Shown here in pieces: positions 1 to 12,695 of a DNA stretch of 64,000 nt. Both the position numbers and the translations under genes were made by a program. The stretch comes from Neoscytalidium dimidiatum (Eukaryota; Ascomycota; Dothideomycetes; Botryosphaeriales; Botryosphaeriaceae): contig CM074705.1 in the NCBI GenBank assembly GCA_037367355.1, positions 682,001 through 746,000 on the forward strand, read 5' to 3'. Under the pieces are notes generated by a model. It was not told the origin of the DNA and ran no database searches. It saw nothing but the letters and a program-made list of their open reading frames with translations. The first letter of the stretch is position 1. Every line of letters starts with the position of its first letter.

Positions 1-538
1 CTCCAGAAAATGTTGTTTCGAAATGTGCACTCTCCGTATTGGTGTCTCACAGTCTCAAATCACAGCCGATTCCATCCTCGCTACCACTCCAGAATATCCC
101 GAGCCCCGAATCCGAGATGTTAGAATTGCTTTGTTCGAGGTTGGACCGGAGAGAGTGAATGAAAGTAAGAGACAAAGGATGATGGTGGTGGTAGGCTTCC
201 CGCCTGCCTCGCAGTTTCAAGTCAGTTCCCAACGGTGGTTATCAATACTAACAAAAGTCACCGTAGCTTATTTCAATTACAACTACCTTTCACCGCCGAC
301 CAGCGCTTGCCTTGTGCTGGCACTAATGCCCTTGAAGCTATATATATGTTCCGCATGCTCCCCTGCCTTTTTCCCCAAGCAAACACCCAGAACACTGCCT
401 TGGTAGCGCCACAGCGGCCTCATCCAAACCTCCGTCACCTGAAAAAACAAAAACTCCAACCAGCATCTGCCCTACTTCACCACAATACCACCCTCACTAC
501 ACAGCTCCGCAAACAAACCTCCAAGTCCTCCAACAGCC
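1..538. other. upstream region of the coiled-coil gene, no gene supported
   Basis: I see no supportable coding region here. The last 60 bases before the ATG at 539 are C/A-rich and T-poor, as is usual for a fungal 5' leader. A TATATATA-like stretch lies around 340-348. Short open frames on both strands overlap one another and show no recognisable protein character. Confidence 0.5.
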
Positions 539-1891
539 ATGCCTTTCGCCAACGCCTCCAGCACCGGCCCCGCCGGTAGCAGCCACAACGACAACGACTT
601 CGTCACCGTCCCCTCACCGCGCGTGCTCGAGGACCTGACGCAACAGCTCGCCACCGCACAGCATGAGAAGCACCTCGCCATCCAGCAAGCAGCCGCAACC
701 GAGGCGCAGCTGGTCGCCACCGTTCGCGAGCGCGACGACGTCCAGCAGAAGGCCAAGGACCTACGGGCCGACTTCGACGCCGCGGCGCAAGACGCCGTCA
801 GGGCCGCAATCGAGATGAGTGGCGTGAGGGGCGAGCTGCGCGCCGCGAAGGAGCAGCTGAACGTCAAGGATGGCGAGGTACTTGCTGCGAAGGAGGAGCT
901 GAAGAGTGTGAAGGAGGACCTGGAGAACACGGAGGGCGAGATGGAGGACAAGTATTGCAAGCTGGATTGTCGGGATTACGAGTTCGAGCGCAGCACGGGA
1001 ACATTGAGGAAGATGTGCGAGGAGTTGGAGGAGAAACCCGAGGCGCTATTGCTGGAAAGGGAGGGCGAGAAGAAGGCGTGTCGTGAGCGTGACGAGGCGA
1101 TCGGTAAGGTCGGTACTACGGCCAGCGAGCTGGATGACATGAAGGATGCCTTGATGTCTACGAAGAGCGAGCTTCAGAACGTGAAGAACGGTCTGCGCCT
1201 GATGATGAAGAGGGAGGATAAGGCCTGCGTGGAGCGCAATATGGCGGAGCGGAAGCTTGAGGCTGTCAACAGCAAGCTACAAGATATGAAGAAGATGCTG
1301 GAGGTCAAGGACCAGTGTCTCCAGACTATGACTAAGAGGAAGGAGCTCGCCGAACAGGACCGCGAAGTGGTGGAACAGAAGCTCGAGTCGGCCACCACTC
1401 GCCTGAACAAGACGATGGAGACGCTGAAAAGCAAGAAGTCGGAACTTCAGGAGAAGGATCTGGAGATCAAGTGCATTAGCGAGAGTTGTGAAAGGGAGGT
1501 TATGAACCTTGAGGGACGCGTCATGAAAGCTAACAGCGCTGTCGTGCAGCTGATCTCGGAGCTCGAGAAGGTCCGAAGGGAATGCAACCAAACCAGCATT
1601 GAGCGTGCCCGAATGAGCAAAGAGTTGGACCAGATCGGCACACAGCATGAGGTAGCCCACAAGGAGCGTGAGGTTGTTGAAGCAAAACTCGAAACTGCTG
1701 AAGCTTTGAAAGACTTGGCACTGAAGAAGCAGATGATTGCTGAGAAGATGCAGGAGTTGACGGAGCTGCAGCGCAGGGCAACGGAGCAGAAGATGAAGGA
1801 CATTGAGTACGAGCTTACGATCCACAAGAGGGCGTTTGAACATCTCAAGACGCAGAAGGTTGGTGGAATTGGTTTGGAGAACCCCCAGTAG
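539..1891 (+). CDS. long coiled-coil protein, function unknown
   Basis: Intronless frame of 450 residues ending in TAG at 1889. After a short Ser/Gly/Asn-rich head (residues 1-25) almost the whole protein is predicted by eye to be a continuous coiled coil: very rich in Glu, Lys, Leu, Ala and Arg, with heptad-like spacing of hydrophobic residues and no Pro-rich breaks until the end. No enzymatic motif, Walker box, signal peptide or membrane segment is visible. Such proteins resemble tropomyosin, SMC-arm or golgin-like rods in composition, but that is only composition and does not identify an orthologue. The ATG is the first in frame after a C/A-rich leader and the downstream frame is uninterrupted. 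The next gene (PRP6) converges on it with a 690-bp gap. I do not recognise the family; it may be lineage specific. Confidence 0.75.
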   Translation: MPFANASSTGPAGSSHNDNDFVTVPSPRVLEDLTQQLATAQHEKHLAIQQAAATEAQLVATVRERDDVQQKAKDLRADFDAAAQDAVRAAIEMSGVRGELRAAKEQLNVKDGEVLAAKEELKSVKEDLENTEGEMEDKYCKLDCRDYEFERSTGTLRKMCEELEEKPEALLLEREGEKKACRERDEAIGKVGTTASELDDMKDALMSTKSELQNVKNGLRLMMKREDKACVERNMAERKLEAVNSKLQDMKKMLEVKDQCLQTMTKRKELAEQDREVVEQKLESATTRLNKTMETLKSKKSELQEKDLEIKCISESCEREVMNLEGRVMKANSAVVQLISELEKVRRECNQTSIERARMSKELDQIGTQHEVAHKEREVVEAKLETAEALKDLALKKQMIAEKMQELTELQRRATEQKMKDIEYELTIHKRAFEHLKTQKVGGIGLENPQ

Positions 1892-2580
1892 TCGCATGAG
1901 TGACTAGCTTAAGGAGATCGACTCAGAAGGGAAGTATAACGGCGTCCCTGCTAGTATGGACAGCCGTAGTATCAAAAAAGGGATATAGCGGTATCTTTGA
2001 AGGGGTAAACAATAACATTTTTCTACAATCTTATTCCTAGAGTACCACCTTTACTATCGCTTGACATTTGGGCAGAGCAAACACGCGTCCGAGCGTAGGA
2101 TTATCCAGTGGATGGAAACAAACTCGTCCGAACGATTGCTTCAACTGCCCACGTGTTGTATTTTCTTCTTAATCTGCATTCAATACTTTGGAAGACACGA
2201 TCTGTCACCGAGCATGTGAGCTTACTCCGCCGCGCAAATGAGGATTGGAATAACAGATTTTGTCAAACCCCACAGCTGTATCGAAGTCATTGCGGCTCTT
2301 CTCAGCCGTCACGCACGTCCAATTCCGTTATTGAAAACCTTCCAATCTTTGGTGATTTCTTGCAAGATTCTGGGTTCATATCAAGCTGAAGCTGTTCTCG
2401 AATCTCTGCGGAGACTTCCAATTTTCGTACTCATAACCTCACCTATTTTGCGGTCCAATATACACACCCGACCACCAAAAGCAAAATAAATATACCTCCC
2501 CAAGACGCCAGATATGCACACCATAACCCCATCGCATCTCAAAAGAATCCAGCATCCTCCCACCCAGACAAGATGATACC
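1892..2580. other. intergenic space between convergent 3' ends
   Basis: Lies between the stop of the coiled-coil gene (+) and the stop of PRP6 (-). It must hold both 3' untranslated regions. It is more AT-rich than the flanking coding DNA and I see no gene in it. Confidence 0.6.
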
Positions 2581-5566
2581 TCACTCAATCCTGGCGGCCA
2601 CCAGCTTCAATATCTCCTCGACGCTCTTCCGCCAATTCTTTGGGTCCTTCGCGACCTGCTGCCAGACCTCACCATGCTTGGGCTCACTCAGCACGCACTT
2701 GTTCACCACTTCCTCTCTCTTCTCATCCGTCCCATGCTGGCATAAAAATTTATAATACCAGGCCCATGTGTCGCCCAGGTCCGCGTCCAAAACGATAGCT
2801 TTCTCAAACCACGAAGATGCCTTCTCCAATCTTCGCTCGCCCCAGAAGATGCGCGCCACAGCCACGAAGAGGATCGGGTCATTGTCCACTTTCTTGATGG
2901 CCTCGAGTGCGCGGGGTTTCCGCTGTGTACGAGGTTCCAAATGCCAGATCTTCTCAGCCCAGAGCAGGCCCGAATTGGGCACTTCTTGGAGCGCCTGCGC
3001 CATGATGTTCTGCGCGGCAGGCAGGTTGCCCGCCCGGCGCTCCAACCGCACGCTTTCGGTCCAAAGCTCTGGATTCTTCTTGATAGCAAGCCGAGCACGG
3101 TCGAGGACTGAACGGGCCTTGACGATGACGCCAGCCTTTTCTTCGAGGCGAGATAAAGCCAGGAAGAGGGGCACGCTCGTTTGGACTTGCCTGGTTCCGG
3201 CGGTGTACGCCTCTCGAGCTTGCGGGATCTTGTTGAGAGACTCGTAGATCTGGCCCTTCTGTAGATATAGTTTGGGCTCTTTCGGGAAGAGCTGAAGACC
3301 TTGCGTAACCAAGTCCAAGGCAGCATCGAGATTGCCGAGTTGCCGTTCGTAGGCCACCGAGCGGTACCAAACGCGGTTCGTGCCAGCTTCGCGACGCGCG
3401 ACCATGAGGAGCTCACGAGCTTTGTCATGGTTGCCGTGATCTGCTTCTAATCTTACTGCTTCAAGCCAGATGAATTCGTGTCCAGGATTCTGCCTGAAGG
3501 CACGAGAAATGACATCTCTGGCCTCGTCCAGTTGACCTGCGTGTTCCCTCTCTTTCGCGAAGTTCAGCCACAGAGATGGTTCGTTCGGGCATGCTTCCAC
3601 AGCCTTCTCCAACAGGTTCCAAAGCGCTTCCTTGGTACCATGATTACGCTCCAACGCCACCGCAGCGGTCCAGAGGCTCTTGGAGGTCGGGAAGATCCGT
3701 AGGGCATAAGCGTATATGGCTCTTGCTGTTTCGTACTTCCCCCTGCCAATGCTACCACGAGCGTCCTCCATGAAGATGTCTTTGCGGTCATCGTCCTCAT
3801 CCAGATCCCAGCTGAGCGTATAGCGGATAATGGCTTGACAAGTTGTGGTCATGCCCTCATTCTCGCATCTTTCAGCTTCGGCAACCCACTCTTCGCGCTT
3901 CAACATTGCCGATTCCTTCGCAAGCGATTTAACAGCACGTTCCATGACCTTGAAAACCATGTCGGTCTTGCCCAGCTGTTCCTGCAGAAATGCAGCCTGG
4001 ACCCATATCTCGTGGCTTGTGGGTATCGCTTTACGTGCTTTGTTTAGCACTATTTGGGCATTTTCGGGAGTCTCAAGTCGAGCAAGTGAAAGCCAAAGCT
4101 CAGTGGAGAGCGGCACTATCTCCGTTGCCTTCGCCAACATCAAGCGGGCATCAGCTGGGTCCTCCTCTAGAGAGATAGCTCGCTTCCACAAATCCACGGA
4201 CGTTGGCACTGCGTCCAAGGCGTGACGATAGACACGCTTCTTCGCCCGCAGGTCGGTCTCCAGGTCCGCTGCCGCTTGCCAAAGCCGTGCTGAGGTCGAA
4301 TTGTGTTTGATAGCATTAGCGGCGATGATCTTAGCGTTGTGATTCTCGTTTAGTCCTAAAGTAGACATTCACGTTAGGATAAGCGTTCTCCAATTCATTA
4401 GAGGGGACCACTTACGAATATTCTCAAGCCACGTATCGACGGATTTAGGGCATTGCTCGCAACCGCGTGCGATGACATTCCTCGCAGCGACAATGCGTCC
4501 TGCTACCTCCTCTAAACGCTGTGAATTGAGTCAGCACTGGTCCGCTCCCCCACATACTTCCATACTGGGTAAACTTACCGCCGCGGCAATCCATGCGGGG
4601 CCATGATTTCTGTTGGTCTTGATGACTGATTCCAGCAGCTCCCTGACACGTTTGATATCTCCGACCTGAACTTCCCCCGCACTCAATTCAGTCTTGGACA
4701 ACGAGGTGAGGTATCCCTTCGGGTCGATGCTTGTCGCGGTGCCTGCAGTGGTCTCTGTGCCTGCGCTTTGCGCTTGGTCGAGCTTTACCTGCAACACCTT
4801 CTCTCTGGCAGCTCCAATGTCGGCAAAATTGGTCATAGTTCCGTCCGCATTCTCTCCGTCCGCCGAAATGCTCGTCTCAAGTTGGGTGGAATCTCGTGCG
4901 GATGCGATGACGCTATCGGGGACGGCATAGAATCTCTGCCTCAGATTCTGCTTCTGCCTTCTGTTCTTTCCCGTAAGATCTCCAACTTCCGGAAGATTGG
5001 CCCACTCCTCCTCGGAAACGCTGCTCAAAGCGCGCTTGAGATCGGCAAACTGCTGTTGGATCTTGGGGTTGTTTCGCTCGTATTCTTCGCGCTCGGCCTT
5101 CTCGCGAGCCTCCCTAAACGGAATCAAGGTGTCGGTAGCCTGTCCATGCGAAGATGATAAACCATGTGTCTCCCGCAGGGACCAAGAGAGTTGCTTTGGG
5201 GATTACTAACCTGCGTGCCTTTCGCCTCCGATCCATGCGCTCGTCAACCTCCTGGTATATGCGGTCTGCCTCGTCATCGTCGCGGTCGTAGGTGCCGTTG
5301 GCGAACAAGCCGACCTCGTTCTCCGGATCTTGGTATCGGTCGTCATCATCGTCGTCGTCTTTGCCGGTGGCGCCGTATGCGGTGGGCGGAGCCTGACCAA
5401 GGGCGGCAGCACGCTTTGCAAGTGCCTCCTTGATCTGCTCTTCTGAAGGACCTTCGCGGGCAGGACCTAGATCGGAGCGGGTGGTGAAGCCGGTGGCGCC
5501 ACGACCGAGACCCGCGACGTAGTTTTCGGGCGCCGGCTGGTTCAGGAAATCTCTGCGACCAGACAT
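2581..5566 (-). CDS. PRP6: pre-mRNA splicing factor Prp6 (U4/U6.U5 tri-snRNP bridge)
   Basis: Nuclear tri-snRNP protein that bridges U5 and U4/U6 and is needed for spliceosome activation. Coding exons on the minus strand: 5566-5211, 5113-4579, 4518-4416 and 4355-2581, giving 922 residues in one frame. The N-terminus (start MSGRRDFLNQ) carries the PRP1 N-terminal domain, with the family-typical stretches REAREKAEREEYERNNPK and KIQQQFADLKRAL. From about residue 290 to the end the protein is a solenoid of HAT/TPR-like helical repeats with W and ER/EA signatures (for example LWTAAVALERNHG, VWYRSVAYERQLG). Intron 1 could use a nearer acceptor, but only TTTAG at 5115-5114 restores the conserved KARREAR sequence. 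Introns 2 and 3 are 60 nt each with GTAAGT donors. It shares its upstream region with the divergent DIM-2 gene. Length fits fungal Prp6. Confidence 0.95.
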
Positions 5567-6296
5567 GGCGGGTGGACGGTCGAATATGTGGCGAGAGCGG
5601 GGTGGTCGATTGAGCTTTTGTTGCTGCGTCGAAATAATCTAGGCGCAGCCAGCAGTAGCTGTCGCCGCCGCCGACGCGATTCGATGGTTCGCGCGCGGTT
5701 GCGCTAAGCCCAATCCGTAGTATGTGCTCCATGAACACCTACTCGGTCCCTTGTCAGCTCCGACAATTTGCGCAGCGCTCACCTCACTCCTTCTGTCACT
5801 GAAGCTTAATATGGAAATGCTGTGCGTCTGTCGGTGGCTCAATGGACGACCTTTGGACCGAATTTGCCACGGTCATACGCTGTAAACGCATTCCGCTCAC
5901 CGCACAAACTTCAAGATAAGATGCAGGCATCCAAAAATAAAAAAAAAATAAAAACCGATACACTGATGCTCATGAGCTTTCTTGACCGTCATTGTAAACG
6001 CGTATTCACGAAAACTATTGTCAGACCGTTTACAGAGCGATCAGCAACAGAAACTCGCCTCATAGCTGACCGTGGCCTCTCGGTAAGAGCAGTTCCAGCG
6101 CCGCCCGGGCGCCGACGCGTCGTGACGCGCCTACCGCAAACTCAATGGCTTCCAGCATATTGAGCATCGACCGCCCCGACCTTACCTCTTGCTACCGCGT
6201 CAAACCTCACACAGCATCCCTTGCAGTTATCCATCACGTATATATTGCTTTTTATTCGTTCCAAAGCTGCCGGCGTTAGCTCTGCATTTGGCAAAC
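5567..6296. promoter_or_regulatory. shared promoter region of PRP6 (-) and DIM-2-like gene (+)
   Basis: 730-bp region between two divergent start codons. It contains two ACGCGT hexamers, the Mlu-cell-cycle-box (MBF) core, at 5998-6003 and 6115-6120, and an ACGCGC at 6125-6130. An A-rich tract lies at about 5932-5955, a possible nucleosome-depleted element. ACGCGT occurs more than ten times elsewhere in the window, so regulation by MBF is only a suggestion. Confidence 0.5.
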
Positions 6297-9200
6297 ATGC
6301 CGCTCTTAATTGACGAGGGTAAGTGCCTGTGCCTCTCATTTGTTTTGGTACCTCACCACCACACCCTTGTTGCACGGGCGACTCGCGGCGCAAGGTGAGA
6401 GTCGTTCAAGCTAAATGCAGCTCCAACGCGCACTAAATGTCTTCTCTTCGCTATTCTCTTCCGATACTCGTGGGAATACTAATGGGATAACCGGAGCAGA
6501 GGACCTGCACAGATCATCTACGGGCGTTGACCTTAGTGAGGATGGCGATGAGGATACATTTCCGCCAAAGAAACGAATGAAGCTCGAGCACGCCCGCTCC
6601 GAACCCGAAGGAACCGGTTTACTTGAAGACCCCGATGCAGTGCTCGTTGATCTGACCGCCTCGACTGACGATGAAGATGAGCTTGCGGGTAATATTACTT
6701 TTCAAGGCGAAGATGCGAGTTTTGAAACTGCCTCGGTGCAGAAGGCTGCCACATGCTTTCATATCCGACCTTCCCTTTCCAATTTTCCTAGGTCACTATG
6801 TGATGGCTGGGAACCGCCCATGGCCCCTACACCAGAGCGCACAGCGCTGGAGGAGCTCCTAGTATGTTCAAGTGCTGCTCTGATTGACCTATACTAAACT
6901 ACAAAACTAGTGCGAATACCGTGCGCATAAGACCGAAACTTCTTGCACTCCCTCGGATGAAGACGTAATGATACCTCTGCGAGACTTCCGAGTGTACCGC
7001 CCAACAGCACCTCCAGAAAGCAAGAGTAAGCTCAACCGTCAATACGAGCTAGAGCCACTACATCACCTTACGATCGACATTGGTTGCGACTTTCTTCTAT
7101 TCGATGGCATAATCTCAATCGGCAGTGTCCACCATTACGTCGAGAGAATCCGCTTCGACAAACTTGCAATCGAGGGCTATGGAGACACAACCATCTCATC
7201 GGTAAAGCGAAATATCTCAATTCAGTCTTTTACGGCTGCTTCCCGGAATGTCTGGTACCTTTTGGAAGACCCATCGCCTGAGTACCTACCATACCATGTA
7301 CCCTTCCTTTGGGTCGCAGATTTTGCGAAGCATACTATCGACTATCTCAGCGAACACGAGAAAGTCACTCTGGATCATTTCAGATCGCATTTCTGCGAAT
7401 GGCTTAGTAAACAGCGCGGTTCAGATGAAGGGTTCCAAAATTGGCTTTCAGAGTTTGGGAGATCGGATTTCCGACAAGCGATGGTAACGCACGCAAACTT
7501 TCTCTGGAAAGAATGTTGGGATGTTGCCCACGACTCTCGTGAGGATCCTCTGTGGGTAGATATCCACTACATCCCAGATATGGAGCCCGCAGAGTGTCTA
7601 GCAGAGCAGTCCCAAAGTTCAGGGAATACATTGCTGACACCATATGTTTTTCGAAATTTCCAGCACATCTCCCCGTTAACCAAGTTCTTCGAGGCTTACC
7701 AACCGAAATCACGTGGCGTAAACGCAGCGTGGGAGAAGCGGAAGCGCTCTTTAGGATTCATCGACGCTCAGCAAGCTCAGCAGTTAGCACTTGATGGATC
7801 TCTGGCAAAAGGGAAGGTTGAGAGAAGCGACTTCGTGGTTGTCCGGCCAGATGAAGAGACACTCTGGAAAGATGGCTCCCAAGTTTGGTTTGCTTACGTG
7901 CAAGACATTCGGACAGATAAACACGGAGAACTGTACGATGTCATCTGGCTATATTCCCCGTCAGCTACCACTTTAGCCGGCGGTAAATACCCATACCCGA
8001 ACGAGCTCTTCCTCTCAAGCCACTGTAACTGTGAGGAAGCTCCGCTGAGGACCCAACACATCATAGGAAAAGTCAATGTCCATTGGCTCAAAAGCGGGAC
8101 AACTCGGGTCAATCAAGCGGGACCGCGTTATCAGTACTTTATCCGACAAATGTACGACACCGACAGCCACAGCTTCGCCACTGTCGGTGACCTAGATTTC
8201 TGTTGCCGGTGCGCTCGCCAGCAGTCGCCTTTTGCAGAGGTCATGAGCAAATTTGCTGTCGGCGATACTTTTCTCGTTCCATTTACTAGAAAGGGCCGAC
8301 CTTCCACGAGACGCTTAGACGATTATGGTCACTCAGAGGATATTTCGGATACTTTGGAACCTGTGGTACTGGACAAGTTCCTTATCGATGATGAAGAGAT
8401 CTCTGTCCGACGCCTATTACGCCGGGGGACCCATTTCCGAGACTCACAAGCGCGGCCCAACGAGTTGGTATGGACTGATGAATTCCTTCAGATATCCCCG
8501 GAAGCCGTTGGACGAAGATGCTCCATCCGATTCTTCAAGGGAGACCCCAAGACAGAGCGGCCGCCTGCGCCATATTGCCGCAATGGTAGCGGTAACTGCT
8601 GGATCATCACAGCATATTTGAATAAGGCGGGAGAGTTGGAGAAGCTGCTTCAGCCACATCCCACAGGTATGAACGAAGGATTTGATCCCCAGGCGGATTC
8701 ACCACGGCCTCAAATGATTGGGCTTGATGCTTTCGCTGGCGGTGGTAATTTCGGGCGCGGTCTTGAAGAGGGCGGCGCGGTGACATTCGTCTACGCTATT
8801 GATTGGGCCAAAAATGCCGTCCTGACTTACAAGGCGAACCGCAGCCGTGAGAAGCCCTGCTGGGTTTATTGGGGCTCTGTCAATGATTATCTAAGGCAGA
8901 CAATGAACGGAAGCAAGGGTGAGCATTTTGCAAGAGTTGGCGACATCGACTTCATTGCCGCTGGTACTCCCTGTCAGGGTTTCTCAAGCCTCCAGCGAAA
9001 CAAGGCCAGCGATTCATCACTGCGGAATATCTCAATGGTTGCATCTGTGGCTGCCTACGTGGACTTTTACCGACCCAAATATGCTCTCTTGGAAAACGTT
9101 GTGGCAATGGCTCACAGGAAAAAAGAGAAACTTGGTGTTTTCCCTCAATTACTTTGCGCACTCGTTGGGCTAGGATACCAAGTCAGCCAACACTTCTTGG

Positions 9201-10144
9201 ATGCATGGTCATGCGGAGATTCTCAGAAAAGAGCTCGTCTTTTCATCTCCATCGCCGCCCCGGGATTGGTACCAATGCCCCCTCCAACCCTCACGCATTC
9301 CCACCCGCCGGGGACGATTCAAAAGGCCCTCGGGAAAAATCTCGCCAACGACTTGAAGTTCGGCGAAAGGCGGTTCGGGCCTACGCCCTTCCAATACGTC
9401 TCCGTAGAGCAGAGCATGGGGGATCTCCCCAACATCGGGGACTCGCACATCCAAACGTGCATTCCCTACCCAGACCACCGTACCGTAAGCACCGAAGCAG
9501 CGTGGACGCGCGAAATGCTACGACACATACCGATCTACCCGCCTGCGCAAGGCGTCATGAACGCCATCCTCACCGGCACCATGCCGCAGCCGCTCGCCGA
9601 CCGGTTTCTGCAGTTCGGCGGCCGCCTCAAGAGGCAGCCGAACAGCTTGTCGTGGTCGCGCATCCCGCGGCACGGCCTCACCAACACGATCACCACCGCA
9701 CCCGCCGGCTCCTGCGCCATCAATGGCCGCGTAGTGCACTGGCAGCAGCACCGCGTGCTAACCATCCGCGAGGCGCGCCGCGCCCAGGGCTTCGACGACG
9801 ATGATGTTATCACGGGGTCCCCCGGCGAGCAGTGGAAGATCGTCGGGAACAGCGTGTCGCGCTCCGTCGCGCTCAGCCTAGGCATGGCGCTCCGGGAGGC
9901 GTGGCTCGCGAATCCGCCGGATGTGCTGCCTGCGAGAGGCGATGAACAGCTGCCTTCTCCGCCTGAGAGGGATGCGAATAGAAGAGGAGATGCTATCGAA
10001 ACTTCCAAGGAGAGTTCTCTGGACGAAATCGCGCAGCTGCCGCCCTCTGCGAGGGTCTACAGGCAGCACGTGGGAGCCTTGGCTGGGGCGGCCGGCCCAG
10101 GGCGGATGCAGGCTGTCGTGATAGACTTGACCAAAGATAACTAA
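6297..10144 (+). CDS. dim-2: DIM-2-type DNA (cytosine-5) methyltransferase
   Basis: Transfers methyl from SAM to cytosine C5 in chromatin; in Neurospora DIM-2 does all known 5mC methylation, guided by H3K9me3/HP1. Exons proposed: 6297-6318, 6500-6861, 6911-10144 (1205 residues). The last exon is open throughout. The 22-nt first exon is inferred (GTAAGT donor; TACTAAT branch point before the CAG at 6499); a start at 6415 inside that intron is the alternative. A BAH-like region (WLYSPSATTLAGGKYPYPNE, about residues 480-500) precedes the catalytic domain. All catalytic motifs are present: I (FAGGGNFGRGL, about residue 735), IV PCQGFS with catalytic Cys816, VI ENV (about 856), VIII QKRARLF, IX/X including GNSVSRS. 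The GSVND sequence after motif III is DIM-2-like, not RID-like. SUMO-interaction-like motifs VLVDLT (55-60, followed by acidic residues) and VVIDLT (1197-1202) lie near each end. Confidence 0.93.
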
Positions 10145-12684
10145 GAGAAAAGACGAGCTTCGGTAACTTCTATGCTTCAGACGAGACAGAGCAGCGTGGT
10201 CTCCATCCTTGAGAGCACTATGAGCCATTCTGGACTTTCATGCGTTTCCGGAGGATGGTTACCAAGTATGGGCGGTCGTGAGAACAGGGCCTCTGAAAAG
10301 GTAATCGAAAAACATGTTGCTTCGGGTAGACTTGGGGACTTCCTTCAAGGTATACGTTAGTAAAGGAGATGGCTCCAGTACTAGAGGAAAGACTCTTCAA
10401 GAAGATTAAAAGGGAGAATCAGACGTTGTTACAAAGACATCGTCCTTATGAGACACTGGTGCGCTTTGCGCTGGAGACGGTCAGGGAGAGGGAGGTTGGA
10501 CATATACGGAGTATGCATGCGAGCGGTCTACATATTCTCTACTTTTCCATTATTCAGGCGTTCGAGAGGAGAAAGTAGAAAAGAGAAGAATGATGATTTG
10601 ACCTATATCAAGCTTCGTAGATGTCTGCCTTTGCATAACCCCCCACCCACAATCTCTCCGCTTGGCTACTTCCTACCGCAGCAGCACGCCTAACCCGCCG
10701 CACCACCAACCGGCTTTTCCGCTCGATCCTTATACCACAGCGCCCTTCGGCCCACTAAACTGCCAGGGATACGCCGCTCGGTCCGTCCAGTCGCCCGCCA
10801 TAAGAGCCTATACGGAAGCGTATCACGTACGTAAGCCCAGCTCCCTTCTATCTCGCCTTCTCGAAGCGTCGACAGCTCCGATGCGCCGGCAGCGAGATAG
10901 GCTGGCGGCAAACGTGCATCAAACAATCTTGCCATCTTCCGCTCGGATGTCCCCCGCCGGTTGCGGTCTGCCCTCGGTAAGCGCATCGATCAGGCATCCC
11001 GTCCGCTGTGGCTGCACGGGCAACGTGCGTCCACGCGTCACGGGCTGAGCAAAGAGAAAAACACATGACGGGCACTGGAGGTTTTAGCGTTCAAGACATG
11101 CGGCAGCGAGAAGAAGGTCTTGCCCGTCGAAGGTTGAACGTCGGGGTCTCGGAGTTCAGACGTCATGCGGAATGGTAACTCTGTGCGTGTGTGTGTGAGC
11201 AGCAAGGGCGGGAGGGTCGTGGACTTTCTCTCTTCGCGAACTGGGTCCCCGGAAATGGGATCAAGGGTCGTCAATCATTCATGCCTTATGCTTCGCGGTA
11301 CCGCGGCAGTGGGACACAAGGACGGCACAAAAAAAAAAAAAGAAAAACACGGGGAGTCCCGAGGGCGTGTCAATGGGCGGGGCGGCATTGCGCTGATCGC
11401 TCGTTTCGGATGGGGTTTGGGTTCTTTGGGTTTGAGGAATGTGTGTTTTTTTTTTTTCTTTCCACGCTGATGAAGAGAGGTGCGGGGAAGTAGGAAGAAG
11501 TCTCGTCTCTTGCGGTGTGAAAAGGAGGGGCACGCGATCACTTGTTATCCCGATCCGATGCAGAATCATGGCAGTACTTCGTTGTTGAGTTCAAGACCTT
11601 GTGGGTGCATCCTGGTTGTGAAGGAAAGAGGTCACTATTTTTGGAACCTAACGTGTCTCCTGATGAAGATATCTCCGTTTTTCGCCCTGCGGGCGAGAGC
11701 GCATGTCGTTGTTGACGTAACCGACGCTTGCGACGCTTTCTTCGAGGCAGGAAGGTGGGTGTGAAGATCAGCGGGATTTTCACTCCATGATAAAAGCTTG
11801 GCGGGCAAGGAAGAAGAGAAAAAGTGGGCGAGGTCGGGGTTTTGGTTTTGGTGGGGAGGATTGCGTGGGGTTTTGACGCTGAGCGACGACTTGTCTCTTT
11901 CTCCCTCTGCCCCTGTCGGTTGGAGATGCTTGCTCTGTGGGTTGAATCATGCCTTCAGTAAGGAGAGTTGGTGTTGAAACGGAGTCGACGTCAGTCTCTT
12001 CTTCATGCTCTCGATGAAGATCGAGCTGTCTAGATTTCATAGTACTCGCGCAAAACTTCAAGCCAAGCGGAAAGGGAGAGTCTCATTTTTACACATGGCC
12101 AATCTGCTGCCCGCATCCGCCGTCTAACCTCGAAACCATAGCATCATCGCGGAGCACAAAGATTCTTCAGCAACGCCATAGCAGCTTACTCTGGTCGTGC
12201 AGATCATGTCATTCGAAGTATCACAAGAAGCATGCAAAAAACAGGCAGAACTATCACCCAGCCGTTGACGTCTGCCGCCAGCAACGGCATACTGCTCCTT
12301 TCCGACCAACCCATACCCGAGCCGCGCTTCCTGCCGAACACGCGCCATCACGGTATTGGCGGGTACCTGACTGCTGCTGTGCCTCAATATCCGTACCTGC
12401 ATCCTCGCCCCCGATCCCGAGCCGGTAGCCACCTTCCCGGATCGCGGCTAAGAGAGCCCAAAAAAGAAGCGGACGGCCGCCCATTCGAGCAAAAGGTCAT
12501 CTGCGTCCAATATCCTCTTTGTGCAACCATGTCGCGCTACCGGATAAGCCTTGTGCACAAGAGAAGAGCAATGTCTCTTCTCCCCATCACGATGCACAGG
12601 GAGGAGAGAAGAGGGGAGCGCATGTAGTCATCAGAGCGCGGCATTCGGATTAGAAACCTCCGGCTTCCAGACCACCGCATTATT

Positions 12685-12695
12685 CCCCCCCCCCC
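12685..12695. repeat. poly-C/poly-G tract (11)
   Basis: Run of 11 C on the + strand, rare in fungal intergenic DNA compared with poly-A. Likely to be length-variable between strains. Confidence 0.9.

Noticed and set aside
6415..6417. ATG at 6415 as the DIM-2 start
   Set aside because: Kept as an alternative only: the upstream ATG at 6297 with a GTAAGT donor, a TACTAAT branch site and an in-phase CAG acceptor at 6499 gives a simpler acidic head.
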